From Rhizomicrobium electricum (GTDB lineage Bacteria; Pseudomonadota; Alphaproteobacteria; Micropepsales; Micropepsaceae), in NCBI RefSeq assembly GCF_011762045.1, contig NZ_JAASQS010000005.1, positions 62,001-126,000 of the forward strand: a DNA stretch of 64,000 bases, read 5' to 3'. The notes below the pieces were generated by a model. That model had not been told where the DNA came from. It worked only from the letters and a program-made list of their open reading frames with translations, and did no database searches. Below are positions 9,633 through 17,538 of this stretch, one piece after another (position 1 is the stretch's first letter; each line of letters begins with the position of its first letter). Position numbers and translations under genes: made by a program.

Positions 9633-10139
9633 ATGGCCATTACCGAGAAAGCCCAGATCTTCATGCCGCCGATTTCGCTCAAGGCGAAAGCGGGTTCGGC
9701 CAGCGGCACGTTGACGGTCGATCCCGAAGTGCTGAAGAGCGGCGAAAAAGCGATGGAAGGCCTGCGCCGGGAATTCTCCGACTGGCTCGCCGAGGACATC
9801 GCGACACTGGCCAAAACATTTGCCGTTTTCGCCAAGGCGCCCACAGCGGAAAACGCCGGCGCGCTGTTCCGGGCCGCGCACGACCTCAAGGGTCAAGCCA
9901 CCACCTTCGAATATCCGCTGATCGCGCGCGTCGCCGCTTCGCTCGCGAAACTGATGGACGGCATGCAGTCGTGGGAAGCCGCGCCCTTGCCGCTGGTGGC
10001 CGCCCATGTCGACGCCATCCACGTGATCCATCGCGACCGCATCAAGGATATCTCGAACCGCATCGCGCTGACGCTCGCTGAAGAGCTGGAAGGCCGCGTG
10101 CTCAAGACCATCGCGCAAGCGTCGTTCAAGCAGCCCTGA
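9633..10139 (+). CDS. Hpt domain phosphotransfer protein
   Basis: The 168-residue protein contains an Hpt helix bundle with the phosphorylatable histidine in FRAAHDLKGQATTFEYPLI, near residue 92. The segment before it (about residues 1-50) is unlike Hpt. ATG 9633, 19 bases after the receiver gene stop, is preferred; an upstream ATG at 9570 would overlap that gene by 44 bases. Direct adjacency to a lone receiver suggests a His-Asp relay pair fed by a hybrid kinase elsewhere. That partnership is inference from position. Confidence 0.85.
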   Translation: MAITEKAQIFMPPISLKAKAGSASGTLTVDPEVLKSGEKAMEGLRREFSDWLAEDIATLAKTFAVFAKAPTAENAGALFRAAHDLKGQATTFEYPLIARVAASLAKLMDGMQSWEAAPLPLVAAHVDAIHVIHRDRIKDISNRIALTLAEELEGRVLKTIAQASFKQP

Positions 10140-10150
10140 ACGCCAACGGC

Positions 10151-11275
10151 TCAGCGGGTGCGCAAGAACGCTACCACCGCGATCCCGGCCGCCATGCTCG
10201 CCGCCAGCAAGCCGTAGAAGCCGGACAGGCCCACCGCGGTCATGATCCAGCCGCACAGGAGCGGCCCGAAGATCGAGCCCAGACCGAACAGCAACACCAG
10301 ACCGGACGCTGCCGCCACCCTCGTCTCTTGCGCCACGCCGTCGTTCACGGTCGCGGCCGCGATCGCATAGACGGGAAAAACGAAGCCGCCCACCAGTGCG
10401 ACGGCGACAAGAGACAGCAGCGATCCCTGCGCGACAAGCCCGAGCGTGCACGCCGCCAAGCCGCAGCCGAAGATGGTCAGCAGCACCGGACGGCGCCCGA
10501 TGCTGTCGGAGAACCAGCCGGCCGGAACCTGCACCACACCGCCCGCCGCCACGGCGAGGCCCATGAACAATCCGACCCCGCCGACATCCAATCCGATCTG
10601 ACGCGCATAGACCGGTCCGAACATGAACAGGATCGACCAGGACAGGCCCGACAGCATGGTCGCGGAGGCGCCCGCGGGAGAAATGCGGAACAGCGACACG
10701 ATCCCGAGCGGCTTCGGGGGCACTCCCGACGGCGCCGCCTTGCGCAGGATCAACACCGGCGCGCCGGCCATCACGAACAGCAGCGCCGACAGCACGTAAG
10801 GCGAATAGCTGCCGAACCGGCCCATGCCGAACAGCACCTGCGCCAGCGTCATCCCGACGAACTGCGAGAACATGTAAAGCGAGAAGGTGCGGCCGCGCAC
10901 CTCGTTGGGGACGGCGTCGTTGATCCAGCTTTCGATCGCGACATAGGCCAGCGACATGGCGAAGCCCGATATCACGCGGAAAGCCGACCATGCCGCGGCA
11001 TCGACGAACAGCGGCATCACCAGGATCACGGCGCCAGCCGCCACCATGGTCACCACGACTGCCGTGACATGACCGATACGGCCGATCACGGCGCGCCCGA
11101 CCAGCGGCGCCAGCGAGAAGCCGGCGTAATAGCTCGCCAGCATCAACCCGATCATGCCGGTCGAAAACACCGACGCGGCCTTGAGGCCGATCAAGTCGGT
11201 CTGCAGGCCATTCGCAGCCTGAATAAAAAAGGCAACCAGAATGACCGCCCATACGGCGGCAACGGCGCTGCGCAA
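10151..11275 (-). CDS. MFS transporter
   Basis: A 374-residue inner-membrane protein with about 12 hydrophobic helices in two halves. Major facilitator signatures are GRAVIGRIGHV after helix 2 and GWFSDSIGRRPVLL at the start of the second half. The substrate cannot be read; this short, 12-helix form resembles the YcaD/YfcJ-like or sugar-efflux groups. The start is TTG 11275, preceded by AGGGG about eight bases upstream. It lies 30 bp downstream of the lytic transglycosylase gene on the same strand and converges on the Hpt gene with only 11 bp between stops. Confidence 0.85.
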   Translation of the reverse strand: MRSAVAAVWAVILVAFFIQAANGLQTDLIGLKAASVFSTGMIGLMLASYYAGFSLAPLVGRAVIGRIGHVTAVVVTMVAAGAVILVMPLFVDAAAWSAFRVISGFAMSLAYVAIESWINDAVPNEVRGRTFSLYMFSQFVGMTLAQVLFGMGRFGSYSPYVLSALLFVMAGAPVLILRKAAPSGVPPKPLGIVSLFRISPAGASATMLSGLSWSILFMFGPVYARQIGLDVGGVGLFMGLAVAAGGVVQVPAGWFSDSIGRRPVLLTIFGCGLAACTLGLVAQGSLLSLVAVALVGGFVFPVYAIAAATVNDGVAQETRVAAASGLVLLFGLGSIFGPLLCGWIMTAVGLSGFYGLLAASMAAGIAVVAFLRTR

Positions 11276-11305
11276 AGGTTCTACCCCTGATGGAGGAGCG
11301 AGGCC

Positions 11306-12148
11306 TTACTTCTTGCCGGGCTTTTGCGCAACCGTCTGCAGCACATCGAGGATCGCCGGTGTCATGGCGAAGGGCGGCGCGTTGGTGCTCGAACTCTCCT
11401 CGGTCGAGAAGAAGTTCTTGTGCTGGGGCCGCCACAGCGCGGCCATCATCGCCGCCGTGGTGGAGGTATCGAGGGCGCCCATGCTGACGGACGGCACCTC
11501 GGTCTTGCCGTTGGTCGCGACGGTCGGCGTGACGCCTTTCAACAAGTTGCCGGTCGTCCAGTTATAGACTTCGCGGACCGTCTTGGGCCTGCCGTCGGCG
11601 TGATAGAAGATGGTCGGATTGGCATCCGCTGCCTTGGGGAACAGATCGCAGGCCGCGCTGGCCGGTGCGCCCTGGTTGGAGCGGATGAGTTTGCAGGCCG
11701 AGCCGGGGCCGAGGAGATGGGCGGCATAGAGCTCGCCCTGCGAAACCTTGCGCCCGAGCTTGTCCTCCATCTGGGACTGCGTCAGCTTGGTGTACTCGCC
11801 GGCCATAAGCGCGCTGATCTGGGGATCGTTGCGCAAACGCAGAATGGCGCTGCGGTCTTCGGCGTTACCGACGCGATACCGCCCGTCGTCGGTCTTGGAA
11901 ATGGCATTGGCGTAGGACCCCAGCCCATACTTGGCGCCGTAGTCCTTGACCATCGACAACCAGGTCTGCTCGACGAACTGGAACAGCCCCGCCGCGGACG
12001 ACTGGCCGGACTTGGCCGTCGCCTTGAGACCGGATTCGCGGATCGCAGTGCCGAGGAGATAGTTGAAGTCAACGCCAGTAGCCGCGCTCGCCTTTTGCAA
12101 AGCGGCGACGACGGTGTTGGCGGCAACCTTTGCGGCTTCTGCCAGCAT
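11306..12148 (-). CDS. Lytic transglycosylase domain protein (SLT fold)
   Basis: A 280-residue protein with the lysozyme-like SLT fold: the catalytic Glu in GTAIRESGLKATAKSGQSS, the family segment SAAGLFQFVEQTWLSMV, and a later LYAAHLLGPGSA. It should cleave peptidoglycan glycan strands. No cleavable signal peptide is visible at the N-terminus (LAEAAKVAANTVVAALQK), which is odd for a periplasmic enzyme and recalls flagellum-associated or exported-by-another-route enzymes. The last 70 residues are proline- and alanine-rich and low in complexity. It is followed closely by an MFS transporter gene. Upstream is the 1.2 kb hairpin-rich spacer. Confidence 0.82.
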   Translation of the reverse strand: MLAEAAKVAANTVVAALQKASAATGVDFNYLLGTAIRESGLKATAKSGQSSAAGLFQFVEQTWLSMVKDYGAKYGLGSYANAISKTDDGRYRVGNAEDRSAILRLRNDPQISALMAGEYTKLTQSQMEDKLGRKVSQGELYAAHLLGPGSACKLIRSNQGAPASAACDLFPKAADANPTIFYHADGRPKTVREVYNWTTGNLLKGVTPTVATNGKTEVPSVSMGALDTSTTAAMMAALWRPQHKNFFSTEESSSTNAPPFAMTPAILDVLQTVAQKPGKK

Positions 12149-12249
12149 TTCGGGTTCTCCCGACAGAGGTCTCGACCAACACTAGCGTCGAAACTCGTTA
12201 AAAAGAGTTAAACGTCTGCACGTTGTGCGCGCATCCGCTTGTTTTTGCC

Positions 12250-12369
12250 CCATATAACAAAGAGGCAGCCTCGCGGCGGCCCTCTTTTTCGGTCGCGCTT
12301 CGTGGTCCGAAAACGGAATGCCGGCGAAGCGCTCCATATACCAAAGGCGGAATCGCAAAATTCCGCCTT
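12250..12369. other. Two motif-plus-hairpin units in gene-free spacer (12149-12775)
   Basis: Spacer 12149-12775 holds no convincing gene; an open frame on the minus strand at 12182-12622 lacks a ribosome site or family match. Two similar units lie inside. Unit 1 is CCATATAACAAAG followed by a hairpin, AAAGAGG at 12259-12265 with CCTCTTT at 12281-12287, and a short T run. Unit 2 is CCATATACCAAAG followed by a perfect 10 bp stem, AAGGCGGAAT at 12344-12353 with ATTCCGCCTT at 12360-12369. They could be terminators read in either direction or pieces of a small RNA. Confidence 0.45.
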
Positions 12370-12777
12370 CAGCCTCAAGCCCGCCGCCGCCTCCGGAGGC
12401 CGTTGTCAGGCGGCGATCGACAGGCGCATTGGTCTCATTCTGCGGAGTGCTCACCGAGAGCCGTTCGCCTTGTGACGCGGCCGCTGCCGCCATAGCGGTC
12501 TTACGCGGGCTTACGTGTCCTCGCGAGACTAAGGATGTTGCAGCGCGTGCGGGCGCGATACTCCTGTATTTGCGCAGATATTTGTAGGCCGAAGCCGAAG
12601 ACCGTCCTCCATTGTCAAACACCGCGTTTAGATGTGGGTATGCGGTGCCAACAATTCAAGACGTGAGGAAAACTATTTTTCTGCACCTAGTTGCGCGACG
12701 CAGCCGCAATAATTTCCGCAAGATGGACGAATGAAACGCGTCACAATGATGAATTGGTGAACGACGCGCGCGCAGCC

Positions 12778-12968
12778 CCCCTTCTGTCATCCCCGGCGGA
12801 GCAAGCGCAGCGCAGCGACGGGAAGGGGACCCAGGTCGTGACAATGGCACGTTGCTGGTGATGATCTTCGCTCGTTCTTCTTCGTCGAATGTGCTTGAGC
12901 TCCTGGGTCCCCTTCCCCTCGCATCCTTCGCTACGCTCGGATTACTCGGCCGGGGATGACAGAAGGGG
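12778..12968. repeat. Long nested inverted repeat, type 1
   Basis: A perfect 20 bp inverted repeat at 12778-12797 and 12949-12968 contains the core GTCATCCCCGGC. Inside lies a second perfect 14 bp pair, GAAGGGGACCCAGG at 12822-12835 with its complement at 12902-12915. The element spans 191 bp and has no coding frame of interest. A fragment of the outer arm (TGTCATCCCCGGCC) recurs at 22150-22163, beside the ctaG-like gene, so this is a dispersed family. It resembles the palindromic intergenic repeats common in alphaproteobacteria, but the family is not identified. Confidence 0.75.
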
Positions 12969-13051
12969 TGCGCTCGTGGAGGGAAGAAAACGTACGCGAA
13001 GAGACTGCACCGTTCTTTTCCGCCCCACGCGGGCGCGACGAATTTTGCGTT

Positions 13052-13172
13052 GGCACTCGGACCGCGGGGGGAAGTGCTGAGCGTAGCGAAGCGAAGGGGG
13101 GATTATCTCGCGCAAGGGCGCCCCCCCCCTTCGTCTGCTTCGCAGACACTTCCCCCCACGGTCCTAGTGCCG
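13052..13172. repeat. Long imperfect inverted repeat, type 2
   Basis: Left arm 13052-13076 (GGCACTCGGACCGCGGGGGG and onward) pairs with right arm 13147-13172 (CACTTCCCCCCACGGTCC and onward) with few mismatches. The centre holds further G/C runs. A related full-length element lies at 22255-22434 and shorter relatives at 37161-37182 and 48118-48183. No coding content is seen. Confidence 0.7.
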
Positions 13173-13227
13173 GTGTGAAAAACCTTGCGCCCGTGGAGGG
13201 CAGAAAAGATGGGATTGCGCCAATGGT

Positions 13228-13377
13228 TGTCATCCCGGACGCGCCACGGAGATTTTTCCGCTTGGCATTCTGGCGCGATCCGGGAACCACTTCGACATCT
13301 GGATTGTGTCCGAGTAGGTCCCGGATCGCGCCCCTTTTTGGTGGATCAAAAGCGAGGCGGGCGCGTCCGGGATGACA
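13228..13377. repeat. Long nested inverted repeat, type 3
   Basis: A perfect 18 bp inverted repeat, TGTCATCCCGGACGCGCC at 13228-13245 with its complement at 13360-13377, encloses a second pair, GGCGCGATCCGGGAACC at 13272-13288 with GGTCCCGGATCGCGCC at 13317-13332 (one bulge). The right end stops 14 bp before the HIT gene stop codon at 13392. The outer arm resembles type 1 in its GTCATCCC start but is otherwise different. Confidence 0.75.
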
Positions 13378-13391
13378 GGTGGAGCAAGCCG

Positions 13392-13790
13392 TCAAAACAT
13401 CGTCGCGACGCGCTGCACAAATTCTTCAAGCGCGCCCGGCTCATAGGGCACCTGATCGCCGGCGACGGGGCCGGGCCAGCAGGCGTCGCCGGGATTGCGG
13501 GCGATGATGTGGATGTGAAACTGCGGCACCATATTGCCGAGCGCCATGACGTTGATCTTGTGGCAGCGGGTCAGTGCTTTCAGCTCGCCGCTCGCGATGG
13601 CGATTTCCTCGGTCAGCATCACGCGGTCGGCGGGATCGACGTCGAATATCTCGACCAATCCGGGACGGCGCGGCACCAGGATCAGGCGCGGGAAGCGCGC
13701 ATCGTTCAAAACCAGGACACGCGACAACGGCAAATCGAACGCATGGACGCCCGCAGCGGCCAGACGCTCATCGAGAACGAATTCGGACAT
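13392..13790 (-). CDS. HIT family protein
   Basis: A 132-residue histidine-triad nucleotide-binding protein; such enzymes hydrolyse or transfer nucleoside phosphoramidates and dinucleotides. The active-site strand is QFHIHIIAR, so two of the three signature histidines (HxH) are present while the third position is Ile-Ala-Arg rather than His. This form is widespread in alphaproteobacterial HIT proteins. The start of the fold is visible in SRVLVLNDARFPRLILVPRR. It follows the cation-exchanger-like gene at a 6 bp gap and ends next to a long inverted repeat. Confidence 0.88.
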   Translation of the reverse strand: MSEFVLDERLAAAGVHAFDLPLSRVLVLNDARFPRLILVPRRPGLVEIFDVDPADRVMLTEEIAIASGELKALTRCHKINVMALGNMVPQFHIHIIARNPGDACWPGPVAGDQVPYEPGALEEFVQRVATMF

Positions 13791-13796
13791 GGCTCA

Positions 13797-14774
13797 CTAG
13801 AATTCCCATGGCAGCGGCAGTCCTTGCCGCCAAAGCACGAATGCAAGATAGCACCCGTACGCCAGGATCAGCAAAATGCCACGTGGCCGCGACAGCCGCC
13901 AGCGCATCGCCAAAAGCGGCATCAGAACCAGCGCGATCGCCGCCAGGATATAAACGTCGCGGGACGCCAAGGCGGCCGGGAACGCCATCGGCCAGAACAA
14001 CGCAATCAGGCCAAGCACCAGTGTAAAGCTGAAGACGCCGGCACCGGCGAGTTGGCCGACGGCAACAGATGTGTGACCACGCACGGCCGACCACAGCGTG
14101 AGCAGCAACTTGGGCGACGACAAACCGGCAGAAATGACGATCAGCCCGATGGTGGTTTCGCTCCAGCCGAGTTCGGCCGCGAAATTGATTGCGCCGACGA
14201 CACCAAGATGCGCGCCCAGCGCAATCATAATGAAACCGAGGACCAGCACGACGAACGACCCGGTGGTGGACGGCATCGGACCTTCGGAACGGAACAGCGC
14301 TCGCGCCAGCGGCACCGAATGCTCCGGCGCGCGGCGCCAGTCGGTGGCGAACACGAGCACGACGTAACCGGCAAAGGCGGCCAGCATGAGGGCGCCCGCC
14401 ACGCGGCTCACGCCGCCGGCCAAGGCACAGCCGATCAACCCGAGCGCCGCCAGCAGCAGCGCGCCGCCGTCGCGAAACACCACCTTGGGCGGCGACGCCA
14501 TCGGATGGATCAAGGCTCCCAGCCCCATCACGAACAGCAAGTTGAGAATGTTCGACCCGATCAGGCCGCCGAGCGCCATTTCGGGACGCCCCATGGTCAC
14601 CGCGCGGAAGGTCACGAAAAGCTCGGGCGCCACGGTCAGCACCGCAACCACCAGAATACCGGTGACCAGCGGCGGCACATCGAACCAGCGCGCCAGGCCG
14701 ACGCCGCCCCGGACTGCCAGCTCGCTGCCGATCAGAACCAGCAAAAACGCCGCAATCAGGACCCCATGCGCCAT
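13797..14774 (-). CDS. Cation/calcium exchanger-like membrane protein (CaCA superfamily, degenerate)
   Basis: A 325-residue protein with about ten membrane helices in two homologous halves, as in YrbG-type sodium/calcium exchangers. The first alpha repeat keeps the acidic motif in VLTVAPELFVTF and GGLIGSNILNLL. The second repeat reads ISAGLSSPKLLLTLWS, with Lys where the exchangers have Glu, and GQLAGAGVFSF where GNxxGSNxxN is usual. Loss of the second transport Glu should change or abolish calcium exchange. The start overlaps the end of the ThiO-like gene by 19 bases. Function is therefore uncertain even though the fold is clear. Confidence 0.82.
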   Translation of the reverse strand: MAHGVLIAAFLLVLIGSELAVRGGVGLARWFDVPPLVTGILVVAVLTVAPELFVTFRAVTMGRPEMALGGLIGSNILNLLFVMGLGALIHPMASPPKVVFRDGGALLLAALGLIGCALAGGVSRVAGALMLAAFAGYVVLVFATDWRRAPEHSVPLARALFRSEGPMPSTTGSFVVLVLGFIMIALGAHLGVVGAINFAAELGWSETTIGLIVISAGLSSPKLLLTLWSAVRGHTSVAVGQLAGAGVFSFTLVLGLIALFWPMAFPAALASRDVYILAAIALVLMPLLAMRWRLSRPRGILLILAYGCYLAFVLWRQGLPLPWEF

Positions 14775-15901
14775 GTGTCAGCCTCGGAAGGAACATCCCG
14801 GTGCGGTGTCTCCGCGATCGGCATGCTCGGCCCCAACCGCCGCGGGTCGAACGCCGGGTCCACCGGCGTGCGCTCCAAAATGAGACGCGACAGTATTTCA
14901 GCTACGGCCGGTGCAAACAGGATGCCGTTTCGAAACTGGCCGCTCGCCACGTAAAGCCCCTCCACCGCCGCCGGTCCCAGCAGCGGCAGGCGGTCGGACG
15001 AGGCGGGACGCAAACCCGCCCAATGCTCGGCCAACCGCCAATCCTTGAGCGACGGCATCAGGCCGGTAGACTGGCGGTACAGCCAGCGCATCGCGGACTG
15101 GGTGAGACTGGTGTCGAAGCCGGCCTCCTCCATGGTGGCGCCGACGATAAGCCGGCGACCGCGCGGCACGAGGTAGATGCCGTTGCCCCAGACGATGTGG
15201 CGCGGCAGCGAAACGCCGGGCGGCGGCTCCAGCACGGCAATCTCGCCTTTCACCGGCACGATGCGCGGTACGGCATCCGGCGGCAGACCTTCGATGCGCG
15301 ACGACCACGCGCCCATCGCCAGCACGAACGCATCGGCGTGATGCACGGTGAACGGCGTCGCGATACCGGTGACGCGGGTACCGTCCCATTCGAACCGCAC
15401 CGCGGTTTCGTTCGAGATCACCTCGCCGCCCGCCCGCACCAGCGCCACGGCCAAGGCGCGGCACAGCGCCGGACTGTCGACCGCCGCCTCATCGGGCGCC
15501 AACACGGCTCCCGCGATATCGGGCCCCAGCAGCGGTTCGAGCACGCGCGCCTCGTCGGCGTCGAGTTTCTCGCTGACGCCGGGCACGGCATGATCCGCAG
15601 TATCGGCCTTGGTGCGCACCAGCAGCGCGCCCTCGCTGCGGTAGCCGATGTCGATCTTGGATTCTTTCTGCAGCGCATCGCGGAACGCGGGCCACAACGC
15701 CTTGGCGCTGCGCGCAAGAGCGGCTTCCGGCGTGTCGGCGGCACCAAGCTCGGCCGCGGCCGCGATCATTCCGGCGGACGCGGTGGTGGCTCCGTTGCCG
15801 ATGTGCGCCCGCTCCAGCACCGTCACCGAAACGCCGGCGCGCGCGAGTTTCCATCCGATCCCGAGCCCGGCAACGCCGGCCCCGACCACCACCACTTTCA
15901 T
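14756..15901 (-). CDS. ThiO-like FAD-dependent glycine/D-amino-acid oxidase
   Basis: A 381-residue flavoprotein of the DAAO/glycine oxidase family. It begins MKVVVVGAGVAGLGIGWKLA (Rossmann GxGxxG, then Glu at the strand end, VTVLE), has the ASAGMIAAAAELG segment typical of ThiO, and ends with a GHWxGLRP-like stretch (EHWAGLRPASSDRLP) and ASGQFRNGILFAPA. The start is ATG 15901 with AGGAG six bases upstream; it overlaps the stop of the upstream membrane gene by one base (TGATG). No thiG, thiS or thiE is nearby, so a role in thiamine thiazole synthesis is possible but not shown by context. Confidence 0.85.
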   Translation of the reverse strand: MKVVVVGAGVAGLGIGWKLARAGVSVTVLERAHIGNGATTASAGMIAAAAELGAADTPEAALARSAKALWPAFRDALQKESKIDIGYRSEGALLVRTKADTADHAVPGVSEKLDADEARVLEPLLGPDIAGAVLAPDEAAVDSPALCRALAVALVRAGGEVISNETAVRFEWDGTRVTGIATPFTVHHADAFVLAMGAWSSRIEGLPPDAVPRIVPVKGEIAVLEPPPGVSLPRHIVWGNGIYLVPRGRRLIVGATMEEAGFDTSLTQSAMRWLYRQSTGLMPSLKDWRLAEHWAGLRPASSDRLPLLGPAAVEGLYVASGQFRNGILFAPAVAEILSRLILERTPVDPAFDPRRLGPSMPIAETPHRDVPSEADTWRMGS

Positions 15902-16395
15902 CAGATCCTCCTGGACGCCTCGACGCCCGCCGCGACAAAACACAACACGCCGCCCGCATAGGCGATCAAACCGAACCAGGCCGGGAACGCACTCGCGAGA
16001 ACGAACAGGATCAGCAATTCCGCCGCGCCGACCAACGAACGGCCGAACTTCACGGCAACCGCGCCGTTGGCGGCGAGTCCGAACATCAGGAACACCGCCG
16101 GCAAGGCCCGCACCGGTGCATCGAGCACGAACGCGAACGGCAACGCCGCGTACGCCACCGTACGATAGATGTCCGCGAGATCGCTTTTGTTCGCGCGCGC
16201 GGCGACGGCAGCGATCAGCCGCCCGGCGGCGAACACCGCCAGCCCGATCCAGACGAAATGGCGGGCGATCAGCGGAACCGCAGCGAGACCAACGCAGAAC
16301 GAGACCAGTTCCAGAATTCGCGTATGGTCAGCAATACGAGCGGCGCAGCGATCCAGCACCGGCGACCCGAGTTTTTCCAAAAGCGCGTCCAGCAT
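15901..16395 (-). CDS. Small integral membrane protein, unknown function
   Basis: A 164-residue protein with four or five hydrophobic helices (for example ILELVSFCVGLAAVPLIA, WIGLAVFAAGRLIAAVAA, AAELLILFVLASAFPAWFGLIAYAGGVLCFVAA). Helix 1 is preceded by LDRCAARIADHTRILEL, which faintly recalls CDP-alcohol phosphatidyltransferases, but the DGxxAR catalytic motif is absent. No function is assigned. It is translationally coupled to the ThiO-like gene by a TGATG overlap. Confidence 0.7.
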   Translation of the reverse strand: MLDALLEKLGSPVLDRCAARIADHTRILELVSFCVGLAAVPLIARHFVWIGLAVFAAGRLIAAVAARANKSDLADIYRTVAYAALPFAFVLDAPVRALPAVFLMFGLAANGAVAVKFGRSLVGAAELLILFVLASAFPAWFGLIAYAGGVLCFVAAGVEASRRI

Positions 16396-16481
16396 CGCCC
16401 GATACGGTCGGGGATTCGTCCGGAACCGTCAACCGACCGCGATTGTATTGGGTGCGTCGCATCGGCACAGACGCGCCGCAC

Positions 16482-17423
16482 TCACCCGATCGTGTACGCC
16501 TTCAAATTCGAGGCGATGCGCTCTGCGATGGGCGCGTCGGCATCGACATCGAATTTCTGGCCGGTGAGCTGCTCGTAGATTTCGATATATCGGCGCGATA
16601 GCTCCGTCACCATGTCGGCGGGCGCTTCGGGCAGCACCTTGTCCTTGTAGGGATCGCAATGGTCGCGGAACCAGATGCGCAGGAATTCCTTGTCGAAATA
16701 TTCCGGCTCCTCGCCGTGCGCGAGACGCTCCTCGTAGGAACCGAGCTTCCAGTAGCGCGACGAATCCGGCGTGTGGATTTCGTCGATCAGCATCAGCGTG
16801 CCGTTCTCGTCCAAGCCGAATTCGTATTTGGTGTCGACCAAAATGAGGCCGTGCCGCTCCGCCACGTTCTGGCCGCGGCGGAACAGCGCCAGCGCCGTCT
16901 CCCGCACCTTGTCGAGGATCTCGCGGCTGACGAAACCTTCCTTTACGAGATCGTCCTGGGACAGCGAACGGTCGTGGGTGTCTTCCTTGGTGGTCGGATC
17001 GAAGATCGGCTGCGGCAGGCGCGCGTTCTTCGGCAGATGGCCGGGCAGCAAGAGGCCGCCGAACTGGCGCTCGCCGGCGCTGTAGCGGGTCCAGATCGAG
17101 GTCGACGTCGTGCCGGTGAGATAGCCGCGCACCACCGCCTCCACCGCCAGCGGCTTGACGCGCTTGGCCACGGTGACGTTCGGATCGGGCGTCGCGATCA
17201 CGTGATTGGGAACGATGTCCGCGGTCTGGCGGAACCAGTAGGCGCTCGACAGGTTCAGCACCGCGCCCTTGTTCGGGATATGGGCGATGATGCGGTCGAA
17301 CGAGGAATGCCGGTCGGTCGCCACCAGGATCAGCTTGTCGGGCTGGAAATAGATGTCCCGCACCTTGCCGGTCTTGAGGGTGCCGAGATTGTCGAAATGG
17401 GTCTCACGGAGAATGTTGGGCAT
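16482..17423 (-). CDS. purC: Phosphoribosylaminoimidazole-succinocarboxamide (SAICAR) synthase
   Basis: The enzyme joins CAIR and aspartate with ATP in de novo purine synthesis. At 313 residues it is the longer, ADE1-like form. Recognisable segments are KTGKVRDIYF at the nucleotide site, LVATDRHSSFDRII, VEAVVRGYLTGTTSTS, LVDTKYEFGLDENG and LIDEIHTPDSSRYW. It stands alone rather than in a pur operon, 86 bp upstream of the membrane gene at 16395 on the same strand. The plus-strand msrA starts 115 bp away in the opposite direction, so the spacer holds divergent promoters. Confidence 0.96.
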   Translation of the reverse strand: MPNILRETHFDNLGTLKTGKVRDIYFQPDKLILVATDRHSSFDRIIAHIPNKGAVLNLSSAYWFRQTADIVPNHVIATPDPNVTVAKRVKPLAVEAVVRGYLTGTTSTSIWTRYSAGERQFGGLLLPGHLPKNARLPQPIFDPTTKEDTHDRSLSQDDLVKEGFVSREILDKVRETALALFRRGQNVAERHGLILVDTKYEFGLDENGTLMLIDEIHTPDSSRYWKLGSYEERLAHGEEPEYFDKEFLRIWFRDHCDPYKDKVLPEAPADMVTELSRRYIEIYEQLTGQKFDVDADAPIAERIASNLKAYTIG

Positions 17424-17538
17424 GGGCGGGCCGTCCTGGAATCGCGTCGGGATAGCCTAGCGCCTGGGCATAGTCAAAAAAACGCCTCGCCCAGCCGCAT
17501 TTTGTTACTGTAATGTGTCCGTTCACTGGAGGCGTTTC

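Noticed and set aside
12182..12622. A 146-codon minus-strand frame in the hairpin-rich spacer
   Set aside because: No ribosome site, no hydrophobic or domain pattern, and it runs across two hairpins. It is left as non-coding.
12778..13377. CRISPR array
   Set aside because: The repeats are inverted and of three different sequences, not regularly spaced direct repeats, and no cas gene is in the window.
13185..14954. A 589-codon plus-strand frame over the HIT and exchanger genes
   Set aside because: It is a low-complexity, Gln/Arg/His-rich shadow that begins inside a palindromic repeat.
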